A stretch of 64,000 nucleotides of DNA from Acidobacteriota bacterium. Lineage in GTDB: Bacteria; Acidobacteriota; Holophagae; Holophagales; Holophagaceae. Position 1 is the stretch's first letter, and each line of letters begins with the position of its first letter. The position numbers and the translations under genes are program-made. Below the pieces are notes generated by a model, which ran no database searches, was not told the origin of the DNA, and worked only from the letters and a program-made list of their open reading frames with translations. Below are positions 1-10,370 of this stretch, piece after piece. Location: assembly GCA_021794095.1 (NCBI GenBank), contig JAJYRN010000003.1, positions 124,001-188,000 on the forward strand, written 5' to 3'.

Positions 1-348
1 GAGGTGAGCCCGCTTGACCTCACCACGGCGCTGCTCTTCCCCCTGTGGTTCATGAACGAGGGCGACGAAGACTTCACGGTGATGCGCGTGACCGTGGAGG
101 GCATCCAGGCTGGACGGTCCGCGCGGATCGAGTTGAACCTGCTGGACCGCTACGCTCCCGCCACCCGGACCACCTCTATGGCCCGGACCACGGGCTACAC
201 CGCCACCGCCGCCGTGCGCCTTGTGGCCTCCGGCGGTTTCACAAGAAAAGGCATCAGCCCGCCGGAAGCCATCGGCCGCACCCCCGGCGGCTGGGACTTC
301 GTTCGGGCCGAGCTGGCGAAGCGGAACGTGGTGTTCCGGGAAGCCTGA
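1..348 (+). CDS. Saccharopine dehydrogenase-like protein, C-terminal part (cut by window edge)
   Basis: The reading frame is open from the first base, so the start lies outside the window; the GTG at 4 is not taken as a start. The 115 visible residues resemble the C-terminal catalytic part of saccharopine dehydrogenase / lysine 6-dehydrogenase-like oxidoreductases: a strand pair around DFTVMRVTVEG, a TTSMARTTGYTA stretch, then a GISPPEAIGR segment close to the end. Members reduce or oxidise amino-acid-derived Schiff bases with NAD(P). The exact substrate cannot be told without the Rossmann half. Its TGA directly abuts the stop codon of the convergent rapZ gene, leaving no intergenic space. 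Confidence 0.6.
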   Translation, partial: EVSPLDLTTALLFPLWFMNEGDEDFTVMRVTVEGIQAGRSARIELNLLDRYAPATRTTSMARTTGYTATAAVRLVASGGFTRKGISPPEAIGRTPGGWDFVRAELAKRNVVFREA

Positions 349-1200
349 TCAGCGGTTCAACTCGCGGTGCCGCACCACGAGGGTCTTCACGTCCGGCTGC
401 AACCGCCCAGCCAATAGTTCCACCAGCGCCACGGACCGGTGCTGGCCCCCGGTGCAACCGATGGCCAGGGTGTGGTAGGCCCGGCCCTCTTGGCGCACCA
501 GGGGGATGGACCAGCGCAGCCAGGTTTCCGTGCGGTCCAGGAATTCCCTGAAATCGGGAGATTCGAGCAGGTACTCCTTCACCGCCGCATCCTGCCCCGT
601 GAGCGGCTTCAGAGCCTCCACGTAGAACGGATTCGGCAGGAACCGGGCATCCAGCACCACATCGGCATCCGGAGGCACCCCGCGCTTGAATCCGAAACTG
701 ATGAGCCGGATGGTTACATCACGGGCGGGCAGATCCGGCAGGAGGGAAGCCAGGCGCTGGCGCAGGTCCGCCAGGCTCATCTGGCTGGTGTCGAGGATGA
801 TGGTGGCCTGGGCACGGATGGGAGCGAGCAGCTCCCGCTCCCGCCGGATGCCCTCTTCCGCTGAGCCCAGCAGCGCCAGATGGTGCGGCCGCCGTGTCTC
901 CGAATAGCGGCGCAGCAGCACGCTGTCCTCCGCTTCCACGAAGACAACCTGGACCGGAAGGCTACTGTTCTGGAGGCGCTCCATCAGCGGCTCGAAATCC
1001 GGGGCGAAATCCTCCTGGCGGCTGTCCATGCCCACCGCCATGCGCTCCCGGCCGGGGCGCAGCTTGGCTTCCAGTTCGATCAGGGGTTCCAGCAAGCGCG
1101 TGGGCACATTGTCGAGCGCCGTGCAGCCGCTGTCTTCCAGTGCACCCAGCACCGAATGCCGCCCTGCCCCCGAAAGCCCCGTGACGATGATGAGTTCCAT
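349..1200 (-). CDS. rapZ: RNase adapter protein / nucleotide-binding protein RapZ
   Basis: 283 residues, normal length for the RapZ (YvcJ) family. In enterobacteria RapZ directs RNase E to the sRNA GlmZ and senses glucosamine-6-phosphate; in other phyla it is a nucleotide-binding protein of less certain role. Seen here: an N-terminal P-loop at residues 8-16 reading GLSGAGRHS, the following ALED...DN block that is typical of the family, and the conserved C-terminal GCTGGQHRS near residue 250, part of the effector-binding domain. The Walker A lysine is Arg and the next residue is His. Actinobacterial homologues also carry Arg at the first position, so it may still bind nucleotide. It lies downstream of secA behind a strong hairpin. 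Confidence 0.9.
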   Translation of the reverse strand: MELIIVTGLSGAGRHSVLGALEDSGCTALDNVPTRLLEPLIELEAKLRPGRERMAVGMDSRQEDFAPDFEPLMERLQNSSLPVQVVFVEAEDSVLLRRYSETRRPHHLALLGSAEEGIRRERELLAPIRAQATIILDTSQMSLADLRQRLASLLPDLPARDVTIRLISFGFKRGVPPDADVVLDARFLPNPFYVEALKPLTGQDAAVKEYLLESPDFREFLDRTETWLRWSIPLVRQEGRAYHTLAIGCTGGQHRSVALVELLAGRLQPDVKTLVVRHRELNR

Positions 1201-1236
1201 ATCCAGAGAACCTACCAGGGGTGCGGGCCAGGCTCT

Positions 1237-1274
1237 AGCAAAACACGAGGGCCTTTCGGCCCTCGTGTTTTGCT
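1237..1274. terminator. Perfect 17-bp stem-loop between secA and rapZ
   Basis: A perfect inverted repeat: 17-bp arms at 1237-1253 and 1258-1274 around a TTTC loop, starting AGCAAAACACGAGGGCC. It lies 16 bases past the secA stop and before rapZ. The AAAACA/TGTTTT flanks give U-rich tails in both directions, so it should act as a terminator or attenuator between secA and rapZ. Confidence 0.85.
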
Positions 1275-1290
1275 GGAAATGGGAAGAGGC

Positions 1291-3912
<2,622 letters not shown>

Positions 3913-4050
3913 GGATTCGTCCAATCACGTAAACCGCTGATTGTAGCCTGGGGCTGGCCAGATGCCCATCACGGCCTCGTCACGACTGCCCCGGGCGGTT
4001 GCGGGAAAAGGCTGGTACCGGCAGACTGAAGGTTTGGATCAGGAGACACC

Positions 4051-4470
4051 ATGGCCCTTGAGCGCACTTTTGCCATCGTCAAACCCGACGCCGTCAAGGA
4101 TGGCCATGTCGGTGAAATCCTGACCACCATTGAGCAGAGCGGCCTGAAGATCGTGGGACTCAAGCGTACCCGCCTGACCGCTGCCCTCTGCAAGGGCTTC
4201 TACCACGAGCACGTGGGCAAGGGCTTTTATGCCGATCTCGAGGCCTTCATGACCGAAGGGCCTGTGGTGCTGATGGTGCTGGAAGGCGAGAACGCCATCC
4301 TGCGCTGGCGCGATCTCATGGGCGCCACGGATCCAGCCAAGGCCACCGAAGGCACGCTTCGCAAGCGCTTCGGCACCAGCATCGGCCGCAACGCCACCCA
4401 CGGTTCCGACAAGCCTGAGAGCGCTGCCTTCGAGGTCAGCTACTTCTTCAATGCGTTCGAGCAGGTGTGA
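4051..4470 (+). CDS. ndk: Nucleoside diphosphate kinase
   Basis: 139 residues, the standard length. Transfers the gamma phosphate of ATP to (d)NDPs through a phospho-histidine intermediate, keeping NTP pools balanced. Seen: N-terminal ERTFAIVKPDAV, and the active-site NATHGSD with His117. A good ribosome site (AGGAGA) precedes ATG 4051. It is transcribed divergently from secA with about 138 bases between, which must hold both promoters, and is followed by a strong hairpin terminator. Confidence 0.98.
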   Translation: MALERTFAIVKPDAVKDGHVGEILTTIEQSGLKIVGLKRTRLTAALCKGFYHEHVGKGFYADLEAFMTEGPVVLMVLEGENAILRWRDLMGATDPAKATEGTLRKRFGTSIGRNATHGSDKPESAAFEVSYFFNAFEQV

Positions 4471-4491
4471 TGCTCTAGGCACAGCCCAAGC

Positions 4492-4520
4492 GAAAATCGG
4501 CGCCCCAGGCGCCGATTTTC
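4492..4520. terminator. Terminator hairpin after ndk
   Basis: Arms of 13 bases at 4492-4504 and 4508-4520 (GAAAATCGGCGCC and its exact complement) around a CCA loop. The A- and T-rich ends face outward on both sides, and it sits between the convergent ndk and the 158-codon gene at 4545, so it can serve both. Confidence 0.85.
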
Positions 4521-4544
4521 CTAGGAACTGACTTCAGAGAGAAC

Positions 4545-5018
4545 CTACCCCTCCAGTACCGCCTGCAGCGCGGATTGGCAGAGGCGGCGGACACCGGGCA
4601 GCATGTCCACGCTCTGCAGAGCCTTCTCGCTGATCCATTGGCCGCCCGTGGGTGGAGGCGGCAACAGATCCTCGGGCGCGCGGGTGCGCAGGAGGTGGCT
4701 GAGGTACAGGCGCTGCTGCCCCTCCAGCCCCTCCAGCCGCAGGAGCCAGGGCGTCGGCAGCCGGCTGGTGCGCTCGTCGAAGACCACGGGGAGCGTGGAG
4801 TTGTCCACGAAGTGGAACGGGATGCCCCAGGCCGCTTCAATCTGGGCGGTGAGCAGGGCCGTCGGGAGAAAGCCCGGCGACCAGGGTACCTGGGCCGGCA
4901 TGAGCAGGCCCCGGTGGGGGCTGTGAGGCGAAGGCACCAGCAGGACAAAGGGCGTCTGCTGGCCATGAACCAGCACCCCCTCGATGAAGGTCGTGAGGTG
5001 GACCCGGCCTTCGGCCAT
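4545..5018 (-). CDS. Hypothetical protein translationally coupled to proS
   Basis: 157 residues, no family recognised with confidence. The first start that fits is ATG 5018, whose A is the last base of the proS TAA (TAATG), so ribosomes finishing ProRS can re-initiate here. The protein is rich in Pro and Leu, with LTTFIEGVLVHG near the N-terminus, a GLLMPAQVPWSPG segment and a C-terminal helix ending LCQSALQAVLEG. The order of strands and the GLLMP stretch remind me of a degenerate Nudix fold without the Nudix box, but this is only an impression. No signal peptide or membrane helix is visible. Confidence 0.75.
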   Translation of the reverse strand: MAEGRVHLTTFIEGVLVHGQQTPFVLLVPSPHSPHRGLLMPAQVPWSPGFLPTALLTAQIEAAWGIPFHFVDNSTLPVVFDERTSRLPTPWLLRLEGLEGQQRLYLSHLLRTRAPEDLLPPPPTGGQWISEKALQSVDMLPGVRRLCQSALQAVLEG

Positions 5019-6925
5019 TAGCGCCCTCCTGCGGTTTCCAGTTCCTGCATGATGCGGTCGCGGGCTGCGGCGACTTCCGCCACGGCGGCCTCGGGCTTGA
5101 CCTTGACCACCGCCTTGGTGCGGCGATCCCGAAGCTCCACCACGCCGTCCTTGAGGCCCTTGGTGCCGACCATCAGCCGGAGGGGGAAGCCCAGCAGGTC
5201 CGCGTCCTTGAACTTGGCGCCTGGGCTCATGCCTTCGCGGTCGTCGTGCAGCACCTCGAAGCCCGCGGCCTCCAGTTCGCGTTCCACGCGGTCCGCCACG
5301 GCCGCCACCTCGGCATTGCCGGGGTCGAGGCTCAGCAGGTGCACCTGGTAGGGCGCGATGGGCCAAGGCCAGATAATGCCGTCGGCATCATAGTTCTGCT
5401 CGATGGCCGCGGCCACGGTGCGGGTGATGCCAATGCCATAGCACCCCATGACCATGGGGTGCTCCTGGCCCTGGTCATCCAGGAAGGTGCAGCCCATGCT
5501 CTTCGAGTATTTGGTCCCCAGCTTGAACACCTGGCCCACCTCGATGCCGCGGAACGCCTGGTAGCGGCCCTTCCCGCAGCGCGGGCAGGTGTCACCCTCC
5601 TGGGCCATGCGGAGGTCGGCGAAGATGCAGCCTTTCAGATCGCGCTCGGGGTCCAGGCCGAAGTGGTGGTAGTCGGTCCGGTTCGCCCCACAGGTGAGGT
5701 TGACGGCGCCCTTCAAGCTCTGATCAACGAGAATTGCGACCGAGGCTCGGACGTTGGCAAACCGGGTGCCCTCCCCGGGAATCGGCCCCATGAATCCCGA
5801 CTTGGCTCCGGTGAATGCTTCGGCCTCGTTGATCTCAACCATGTCCAGCGCATTGGCCCCGAGAAGGTTTTTAACCTTGACCGGGTTCACTTCATGGTCG
5901 CCACGAAGAACCACACCAACGTAATGAACATCACTGTACGTTCCTTCCACACCCGGAGCAGGATGCGTTTCCGCGATCGCAGTGGATACCTGGAAGAGAT
6001 AGAACTTGCTGGTTTGCGCGAGGGCCATGCCCTGGGGGTGCTCGGTGTCTATCATGCCGGCAGCCTGCTCCACCTGCCCGACAACACCCGGTGTGCAGAA
6101 ATGATCTCGTTTGAGTTCGAACCTATCGCCGCAACTGCCGACAGGCAGTTGCGGCGCCTCGGTCTTCTCGCTGTTGGAGGTGTACTCGCAGCCGTCGCAG
6201 CTGAGGATGGCGTCCTCGCCGCTGCCGGCCAGCACGTGGAACTCGTGCGTGAAGCTGCCGCCGATGGCGCCGCTATCAGCCTCCACGGGCCGGAACTTCA
6301 CGCCCAGGCGGCCGAAGATCCGTTTGTAGGCGTTGAACATGGCCCAGTATTCGCGGTCGGCGTCCGCATCATCCACATGGAAGGAGTAGCCGTCCTTCAT
6401 GGTGAACTCGCGGCCCCGCATGAGGCCGAAGCGCGGGCGCCGCTCGTCGCGGAACTTGGTCTGGATCTGGAAGAGGTTCATGGGCAGCTGTTTGTAGCTG
6501 CGCACGTTCTTCCGCACGATGTCGGTGATGACCTCCTCGTGCGTGGGGCCGAGGCAGAAGTTGTAGAAGGACCGCTCGTCGGGCGTCTCACCGCGGGCGC
6601 GCCGCTCGGCGATCTCGGCCTTGGCTTTGCGGTCGCAGAAGCGCAGCAGCTCGTCGCCGTAGAAGGTCCAGCGCCCGCTTTCCTGCCACAGCTCCGCCGG
6701 CAGCACCGAGGGCATGAGCAGTTCCTGGCAGCCATCCCGGCCCAGTTCCTCGCGGACGATTTCCTCGAACTTGCGGATGCTCCGGTAGGCCAGCGGCAGG
6801 TAGCTGTAGATGCCGGCGGCGGCCTTCTGGATCATGCCGGCGCGGATCATGAGCTGCTGGCTCACGACATCGGCATCGCGGGGTGTTTCACGGAGGGTCT
6901 GAATCAGGAGCTTGGATTGCTTCAT
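5018..6925 (-). CDS. proS: Prolyl-tRNA synthetase (bacterial type, with editing domain)
   Basis: 635 residues. Charges tRNA-Pro with proline; class II synthetase. Seen: the N-terminal MKQSKLLIQTLRE...DADVVSQQLMIRAG start of bacterial ProRS, motif 2 around FRDERRPRFGLMRGREF, an inserted editing domain (about residues 225-405) that deacylates Ala-tRNA-Pro, a TCPRC pair of cysteines, motif 3 GCYGIGITRT, and the C-terminal anticodon-binding domain. ATG 6925 has a GAGGA ribosome site. By hand count the DNA coding for the editing insert drops to about 52-57% GC at 5881-6000, against about 72% at 6541-6600, which hints at a mosaic gene (see findings). Confidence 0.97.
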   Translation of the reverse strand: MKQSKLLIQTLRETPRDADVVSQQLMIRAGMIQKAAAGIYSYLPLAYRSIRKFEEIVREELGRDGCQELLMPSVLPAELWQESGRWTFYGDELLRFCDRKAKAEIAERRARGETPDERSFYNFCLGPTHEEVITDIVRKNVRSYKQLPMNLFQIQTKFRDERRPRFGLMRGREFTMKDGYSFHVDDADADREYWAMFNAYKRIFGRLGVKFRPVEADSGAIGGSFTHEFHVLAGSGEDAILSCDGCEYTSNSEKTEAPQLPVGSCGDRFELKRDHFCTPGVVGQVEQAAGMIDTEHPQGMALAQTSKFYLFQVSTAIAETHPAPGVEGTYSDVHYVGVVLRGDHEVNPVKVKNLLGANALDMVEINEAEAFTGAKSGFMGPIPGEGTRFANVRASVAILVDQSLKGAVNLTCGANRTDYHHFGLDPERDLKGCIFADLRMAQEGDTCPRCGKGRYQAFRGIEVGQVFKLGTKYSKSMGCTFLDDQGQEHPMVMGCYGIGITRTVAAAIEQNYDADGIIWPWPIAPYQVHLLSLDPGNAEVAAVADRVERELEAAGFEVLHDDREGMSPGAKFKDADLLGFPLRLMVGTKGLKDGVVELRDRRTKAVVKVKPEAAVAEVAAARDRIMQELETAGGR

Positions 6926-6985
6926 GGGGTCCTCGAACCTTCGAGTCTATCCCAGGCAAGCGCCACGCCTGCCCCAGGAATGCCG

Positions 6986-7128
6986 AACCGCGAATCGCCC
7001 GAATGGCCCTACGGGCCTACGCGAAACACTTGAAGGCAAAAACCTCAGAAGGCCCGGAAACTCACCTTGCAAAGGCAAGACCAAGACCCCAGCCTTCGTT
7101 TCGCGCCTTTTCGCGTCTTTTGCGGTTT
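6986..7128. repeat. Intergenic element bounded by AACCGCGAA / TTGCGGTTT ends
   Basis: The gap between proS and the yqeY-type gene starts with AACCGCGAA (6986-6994) and ends with CGCGTCTTTTGCGGTTT next to the yqeY-type stop codon. The same kind of ends, in the same position relative to a leftward stop codon, occur in the leuD-leuC gap at 11881-12030. Short A/C/G runs with CGCGAAA spacing recur inside. No reading frame of interest is present. Confidence 0.5.
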
Positions 7129-7577
7129 CAGTTCAGCAAGCCCTGCACGAGCGCGCTGCCGGCCTTGCCGTCGAAGGCGCCGCCGTGGGCGGCCTGGAGG
7201 GCCTTCATCACCGCGCCCATGTCCTTCTTCGACGCGGCGCCGGTCTGGGCGATGGCGGCCTTCACCGCGGCTTCGAGGGCCTCACCCTCCAGCATGGCCG
7301 GCAGGTAGGCTTTCAGGATGGTGATCTCGGCTTCCTCCTGCTGGGCCCGCTCGGCCTGCCCCACCTTGCGGAACTGGGCCACGCTGTCCTCCCGGGACTT
7401 CACCAGGCGCTTGAACACCGCCAGGGCGTCCGCCTCAGAGAGGGCGCCCTGGGGACTGAGGCCCTTGGCCACGGCCTCGTTCTTGTAGGCGGCCAGGGCC
7501 ATGCGCAGCACTTGGGTGCGTGCCGCATCCCTGGCGAGCATGGCGATCTTCAAATCGGCCTGCAGGCGGTCGAGCAT
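7128..7577 (-). CDS. GatB/YqeY domain protein
   Basis: 149 residues, the usual size of stand-alone YqeY proteins, which resemble the C-terminal tRNA-binding domain of GatB. The biochemical role is not established; a link with tRNA-dependent amidation or translation is assumed. Seen: MLDRLQADLKIAMLARD..RTQVLRM at the N-terminus, an EAEITILKAYLPAML block, and a C-terminal MGAVMKALQAAHGG helix followed by VQGLLN. ATG 7577 is preceded by GGGAGG at good distance; the frame stays open further upstream but without family similarity. Confidence 0.9.
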   Translation of the reverse strand: MLDRLQADLKIAMLARDAARTQVLRMALAAYKNEAVAKGLSPQGALSEADALAVFKRLVKSREDSVAQFRKVGQAERAQQEEAEITILKAYLPAMLEGEALEAAVKAAIAQTGAASKKDMGAVMKALQAAHGGAFDGKAGSALVQGLLN

Positions 7578-7687
7578 GGGAACCTCCCTCAGAACCCCCA
7601 TCCTGACCGTTCCCGGTCCCGAACGTCCATTAATCATGCCGTGGGCAGGGGCTGCCGAAACCCCAGGCAAGCCCGCCAGGAACCCCC

Positions 7688-8149
7688 ATGAACGTCGCCT
7701 TCATCAACCCCTTCATCGAGTCCACCCTCCGCAGCCTGGAGATGATGGCCAGCATCACCGCGGAGAAGACAGGGCTTTCGGTGAAGGAAGACCTGATCAC
7801 CACCTTTGATATTTCGGCCATCATCGGCCTCACGGGTGACACCTCCGGTTCGATCATCCTGAGCTTTCCGAAGCAGCTTGCCTGCCGGATCGCCAGCAAC
7901 ATGCTCATGGAGGAGATCCCCGAACTGAATCAGAGTGTCGAGGACGCCGTGGGCGAGATCGGCAACATCGTGGTGGGGGATGCCCGCCGCATCCTCATCC
8001 AGGACGGATTCAGCCTTTCCATCTCCGTCCCCACCGTCGTCGTGGGCACTGGCCACAAGATCAGCCGCACCGGCGATGTGCCTTGCATCGCGATTCCCTT
8101 CAATACCCCGTTCGGGGAATTCGAAGTGAACGTGGGGTTGAAGGAGTAG
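7688..8149 (+). CDS. cheX: CheX-like chemotaxis phosphatase
   Basis: 153 residues. CheX-type proteins dephosphorylate CheY-P and so end a chemotaxis signal. The active-site pattern is complete: Asp86-x3-Glu90-x2-Asn93, then Pro115, in SVEDAVGEIGN. One copy of this motif is present, as in CheX rather than CheC. ATG 7688 is preceded by AGGAA. The gene stands alone, with no che neighbours, is divergent from the yqeY-type gene, and is closed by a perfect hairpin at 8160. It may serve a distant chemosensory system or another response regulator. Confidence 0.85.
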   Translation: MNVAFINPFIESTLRSLEMMASITAEKTGLSVKEDLITTFDISAIIGLTGDTSGSIILSFPKQLACRIASNMLMEEIPELNQSVEDAVGEIGNIVVGDARRILIQDGFSLSISVPTVVVGTGHKISRTGDVPCIAIPFNTPFGEFEVNVGLKE

Positions 8150-8159
8150 CCATCGGCGG

Positions 8160-8196
8160 ACACAGAATGGGGCGCCACTGGCGCCCCATTCTGTGT
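8160..8196. terminator. Perfect 17-bp terminator hairpin after cheX
   Basis: Perfect 17-bp arms (8160-8176 and 8180-8196, core GAATGGGGCGCC) around an ACT loop, in the space between the convergent cheX and ferredoxin genes. Confidence 0.85.
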
Positions 8197-8227
8197 TGCA
8201 GCCGGCGGCTCGCCGGTCGCATCAGGC

Positions 8228-8476
8228 CTACTCGTACTTGATGACTTCCACGGGGCAGCCCGCAGCGGCAGCCTTGATGCTGTCTTCCAGATCCGAGCCG
8301 TTGCTCCCGGAGAGGGGGCTCTGCTCGTCGCGGTTCTCGCTGTCCACACCATCCTCGCGCACGCTGCCGTTGATGTTGCAGCTGGTATCAGTGACGTGGA
8401 AGACATCGGGGCATTCGGCTTCGCACGCGTTGCAGACGATGCAGCCTTCCTCGATCCAAACTTTGGTGATGGCCAT
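8228..8476 (-). CDS. Single-cluster [4Fe-4S] ferredoxin with an insert
   Basis: 82 residues; a small soluble electron carrier. Cysteines at 12, 15, 18 and 22 form the CIVCNACEAEC motif and a further Cys74 lies in AAGCPVEV at the C-terminus. With 12/15/18/74 holding one [4Fe-4S] cluster, Cys22 and Cys33 are left over; in known single-cluster ferredoxins such a spare pair can form a disulfide. A polar insert of about 30 residues (38-66, rich in Ser, Asp, Glu, Asn) replaces the second cluster region. Start ATG 8476 is preceded by GGAGGAAACG. Partner enzyme unknown; its neighbours do not point to one. Confidence 0.85.
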   Translation of the reverse strand: MAITKVWIEEGCIVCNACEAECPDVFHVTDTSCNINGSVREDGVDSENRDEQSPLSGSNGSDLEDSIKAAAAGCPVEVIKYE

Positions 8477-8610
8477 GGGTCGTTTCCTCCGGATTCGTTG
8501 GGCCCAGGGGGTGGGCGGACCGTTCCAACCTAGCATCGCTTCCGGGGGGAACCAAGCCTCCCCTGGGCCGGAAGGCCGTGGGAGACTGGATTTGTGACGG
8601 AGGTCCACCC

Positions 8611-9528
8611 ATGAGCCTGCAGGAGACTGGGATCCTTGCCCGGATCCGTGCTCTGCTGCCCGGCGGCACGGATTTGACCGATGACTGCGGGCCGCTGCCT
8701 GCCCCACCCGCGGGTCAGCAGCTCCTGGTCACCACGGACTTGATGGAATCAGGTCAGCACTTCCGCCTGGACTGGCATCCACCCGGCCTGCTGGCCCGCA
8801 AGCTCCTGATGGCGAACCTTTCAGATCTGGATGCCTCCGGAGCCACGCCCTTCGGCTACACCTTGACGCTCGCCCTGGGGCCTGAAACCACAGAGGACTG
8901 GATCGAGGCCTTCCTGGCTGGGCTGGCCGAAGCCTCCCGCGCCACCGGCGTCCGGGTGCTGGGAGGCGATACGGTGGGCCGTCCATCAGGCGTAGGCCTT
9001 GGCCTCACGGCCTTTGGCTTCGCGACCCGATGGCTGCGGCGCGATGGTCTTCAGGAGAAGGATCGGATCTACCTCGACCAGATGCCCGGGGCGAGCCTGC
9101 GGGGCCTCCGCAAGCTCCAGGCCGGTGCCCGCTGGGATCCCGCCCGGCCCGATCCCGATCTGGCCGCCCACCTGGCTCCCAGCCCACGGCTCGGCCTGGG
9201 CGTGCGTTTGGCGGCCCTGCCCGAGGTTCATGCCTGCCTGGATCTTTCCGATGGTCTCAGCCGCGACCTCCGCAACCTGGCCGAGGCATCAGCACTCAGC
9301 ATCGCCGTGGATCCCGCCCTGGCGGAAGATGCACTCCAGGGCGGCGAGGACTATGCCCGCTGCTTCGGCAGCAGCCTTCCGCGCGCCGAGCTCGAAGCTC
9401 GCCTGGGCCTCCCTCTGATCGAGGTCGGACGGGTTCTGCCACGCCTGGAACAGCCGCTGCTGGCCTATGATGGAGAAGCCCTCCGGCCCTTGCCGGATCT
9501 CAGTTTCAACCATTTTGGACGCCCCTGA
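8611..9528 (+). CDS. thiL: Thiamine-monophosphate kinase
   Basis: 305 residues. Phosphorylates thiamine monophosphate to thiamine pyrophosphate, the last step of coenzyme B1 synthesis. Seen: the acidic LTDDCG metal site, TTDLMESGQHF, NLSDLDASGATP, and GGDTV, all in the order of the PurM/ThiL fold, with a C-terminal ATP-binding half containing CLDLSDGLSRDL and a GGEDY motif. ATG 8611 has GGAGG upstream. First gene of a rightward run thiL, DUF2062, ybaB, recR. No TPP riboswitch is visible upstream. Confidence 0.93.
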   Translation: MSLQETGILARIRALLPGGTDLTDDCGPLPAPPAGQQLLVTTDLMESGQHFRLDWHPPGLLARKLLMANLSDLDASGATPFGYTLTLALGPETTEDWIEAFLAGLAEASRATGVRVLGGDTVGRPSGVGLGLTAFGFATRWLRRDGLQEKDRIYLDQMPGASLRGLRKLQAGARWDPARPDPDLAAHLAPSPRLGLGVRLAALPEVHACLDLSDGLSRDLRNLAEASALSIAVDPALAEDALQGGEDYARCFGSSLPRAELEARLGLPLIEVGRVLPRLEQPLLAYDGEALRPLPDLSFNHFGRP

Positions 9529-9532
9529 CCCC

Positions 9533-10039
9533 ATGAAGCACCCGGACAAGACCCATCTCTGGGCCCGCACCAAGCGCTACATGGCGGATCCAGATCTGGA
9601 GCCCCACCACCTCGGCTGGAGCTTCGCCCTGGGCCTTTCCATCGCCATGAACCCACTGCTGGGGCTCCACACCGGGCTGGTTGTGGCTGCCTGCGCCCTG
9701 CTCCAGAAATTGCACCGTCCCCTGGCGCTCCTCGGCGCCTTCATCAACAACCCCTGGACCATGGTGCCCATCGCCACGGCCTCCACCCTGCTCGGCAACC
9801 TCCTCCTGGGCCGCGGCCTCGCCATTGATCTGAGCGGCGTGGACTGGACCAGCATCGGCTGGCACAGTTTCAGCACCCGCGAGGGGTTCCATCTCATGGC
9901 GGAGATGCTGCGCCCCATCCTGGTGCCCTACCTGCTAGGCGGTTTCGTCCTCAGCCTGCTCGCCATTCCCGTGGGATATTTTCTGATGCTGAGGCTGGCG
10001 CGCCATTTGCGCCACCCGGAACCCATTCCCCACCCCTGA
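9533..10039 (+). CDS. DUF2062 membrane protein
   Basis: 168 residues. DUF2062 proteins are small inner-membrane proteins of unknown function, sometimes fused to glycosyltransferases. Seen: the GWSFALGLSIAMNPLLGLHT segment and the family hallmark FINNPWTMVP, with three or four hydrophobic stretches (about 28-60, 66-90 and 135-158) and a charged C-terminal tail ending HLRHPEPIPHP. It begins four bases after the thiL stop, so it is probably co-transcribed; no functional link to thiamine synthesis is known. Confidence 0.85.
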   Translation: MKHPDKTHLWARTKRYMADPDLEPHHLGWSFALGLSIAMNPLLGLHTGLVVAACALLQKLHRPLALLGAFINNPWTMVPIATASTLLGNLLLGRGLAIDLSGVDWTSIGWHSFSTREGFHLMAEMLRPILVPYLLGGFVLSLLAIPVGYFLMLRLARHLRHPEPIPHP

Positions 10040-10051
10040 TTGGAGTCCCCC

Positions 10052-10354
10052 ATGGACATGCGTTTCCTCATGAAACAGGCCCAACAGATGCAGGCCAAGC
10101 TGCAGGAGGCCCAGGCCGCCCTCCGGGTGGAAGGCACCGCCGGCGGCCAGCTGGTCAAGGTCACCCTCAATGGCTCCAAAGAACTGATGGGCCTCTCCAT
10201 CGCCAAGGAGGCCATGGATCCGGAGGATCCCTCCATGCTGGAGGATCTCCTGATGGCTGCCTTCCGCGATGCCACCCAGAAGGCCGACGAGGCCATGAAG
10301 CAGCAGATGGGTGGCATGGGGGGCGGCCTGAACATCCCTGGATTGGGTTTCTGA
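10052..10354 (+). CDS. ybaB: YbaB/EbfC nucleoid-associated protein
   Basis: 100 residues. YbaB/EbfC dimers bind DNA and influence nucleoid structure or gene expression. Seen: MRFLMKQAQQMQAKLQEAQ, the signature N-terminal helix, a beta segment GGQLVKVTLNGSKEL, and a Gly/Met-rich tail. ATG 10052 follows GGAG. It lies immediately before recR, the classic dnaX-ybaB-recR order, although dnaX is missing here and DUF2062 takes its place. Confidence 0.95.
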   Translation: MDMRFLMKQAQQMQAKLQEAQAALRVEGTAGGQLVKVTLNGSKELMGLSIAKEAMDPEDPSMLEDLLMAAFRDATQKADEAMKQQMGGMGGGLNIPGLGF

Positions 10355-10370
10355 GGTCGAGGAGCGGACC

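Noticed and set aside
3913-3924. TTG at 3924 as secA start
   Set aside because: ATG 3912 gives the N-terminus typical of SecA, and the TTG has no better ribosome site.
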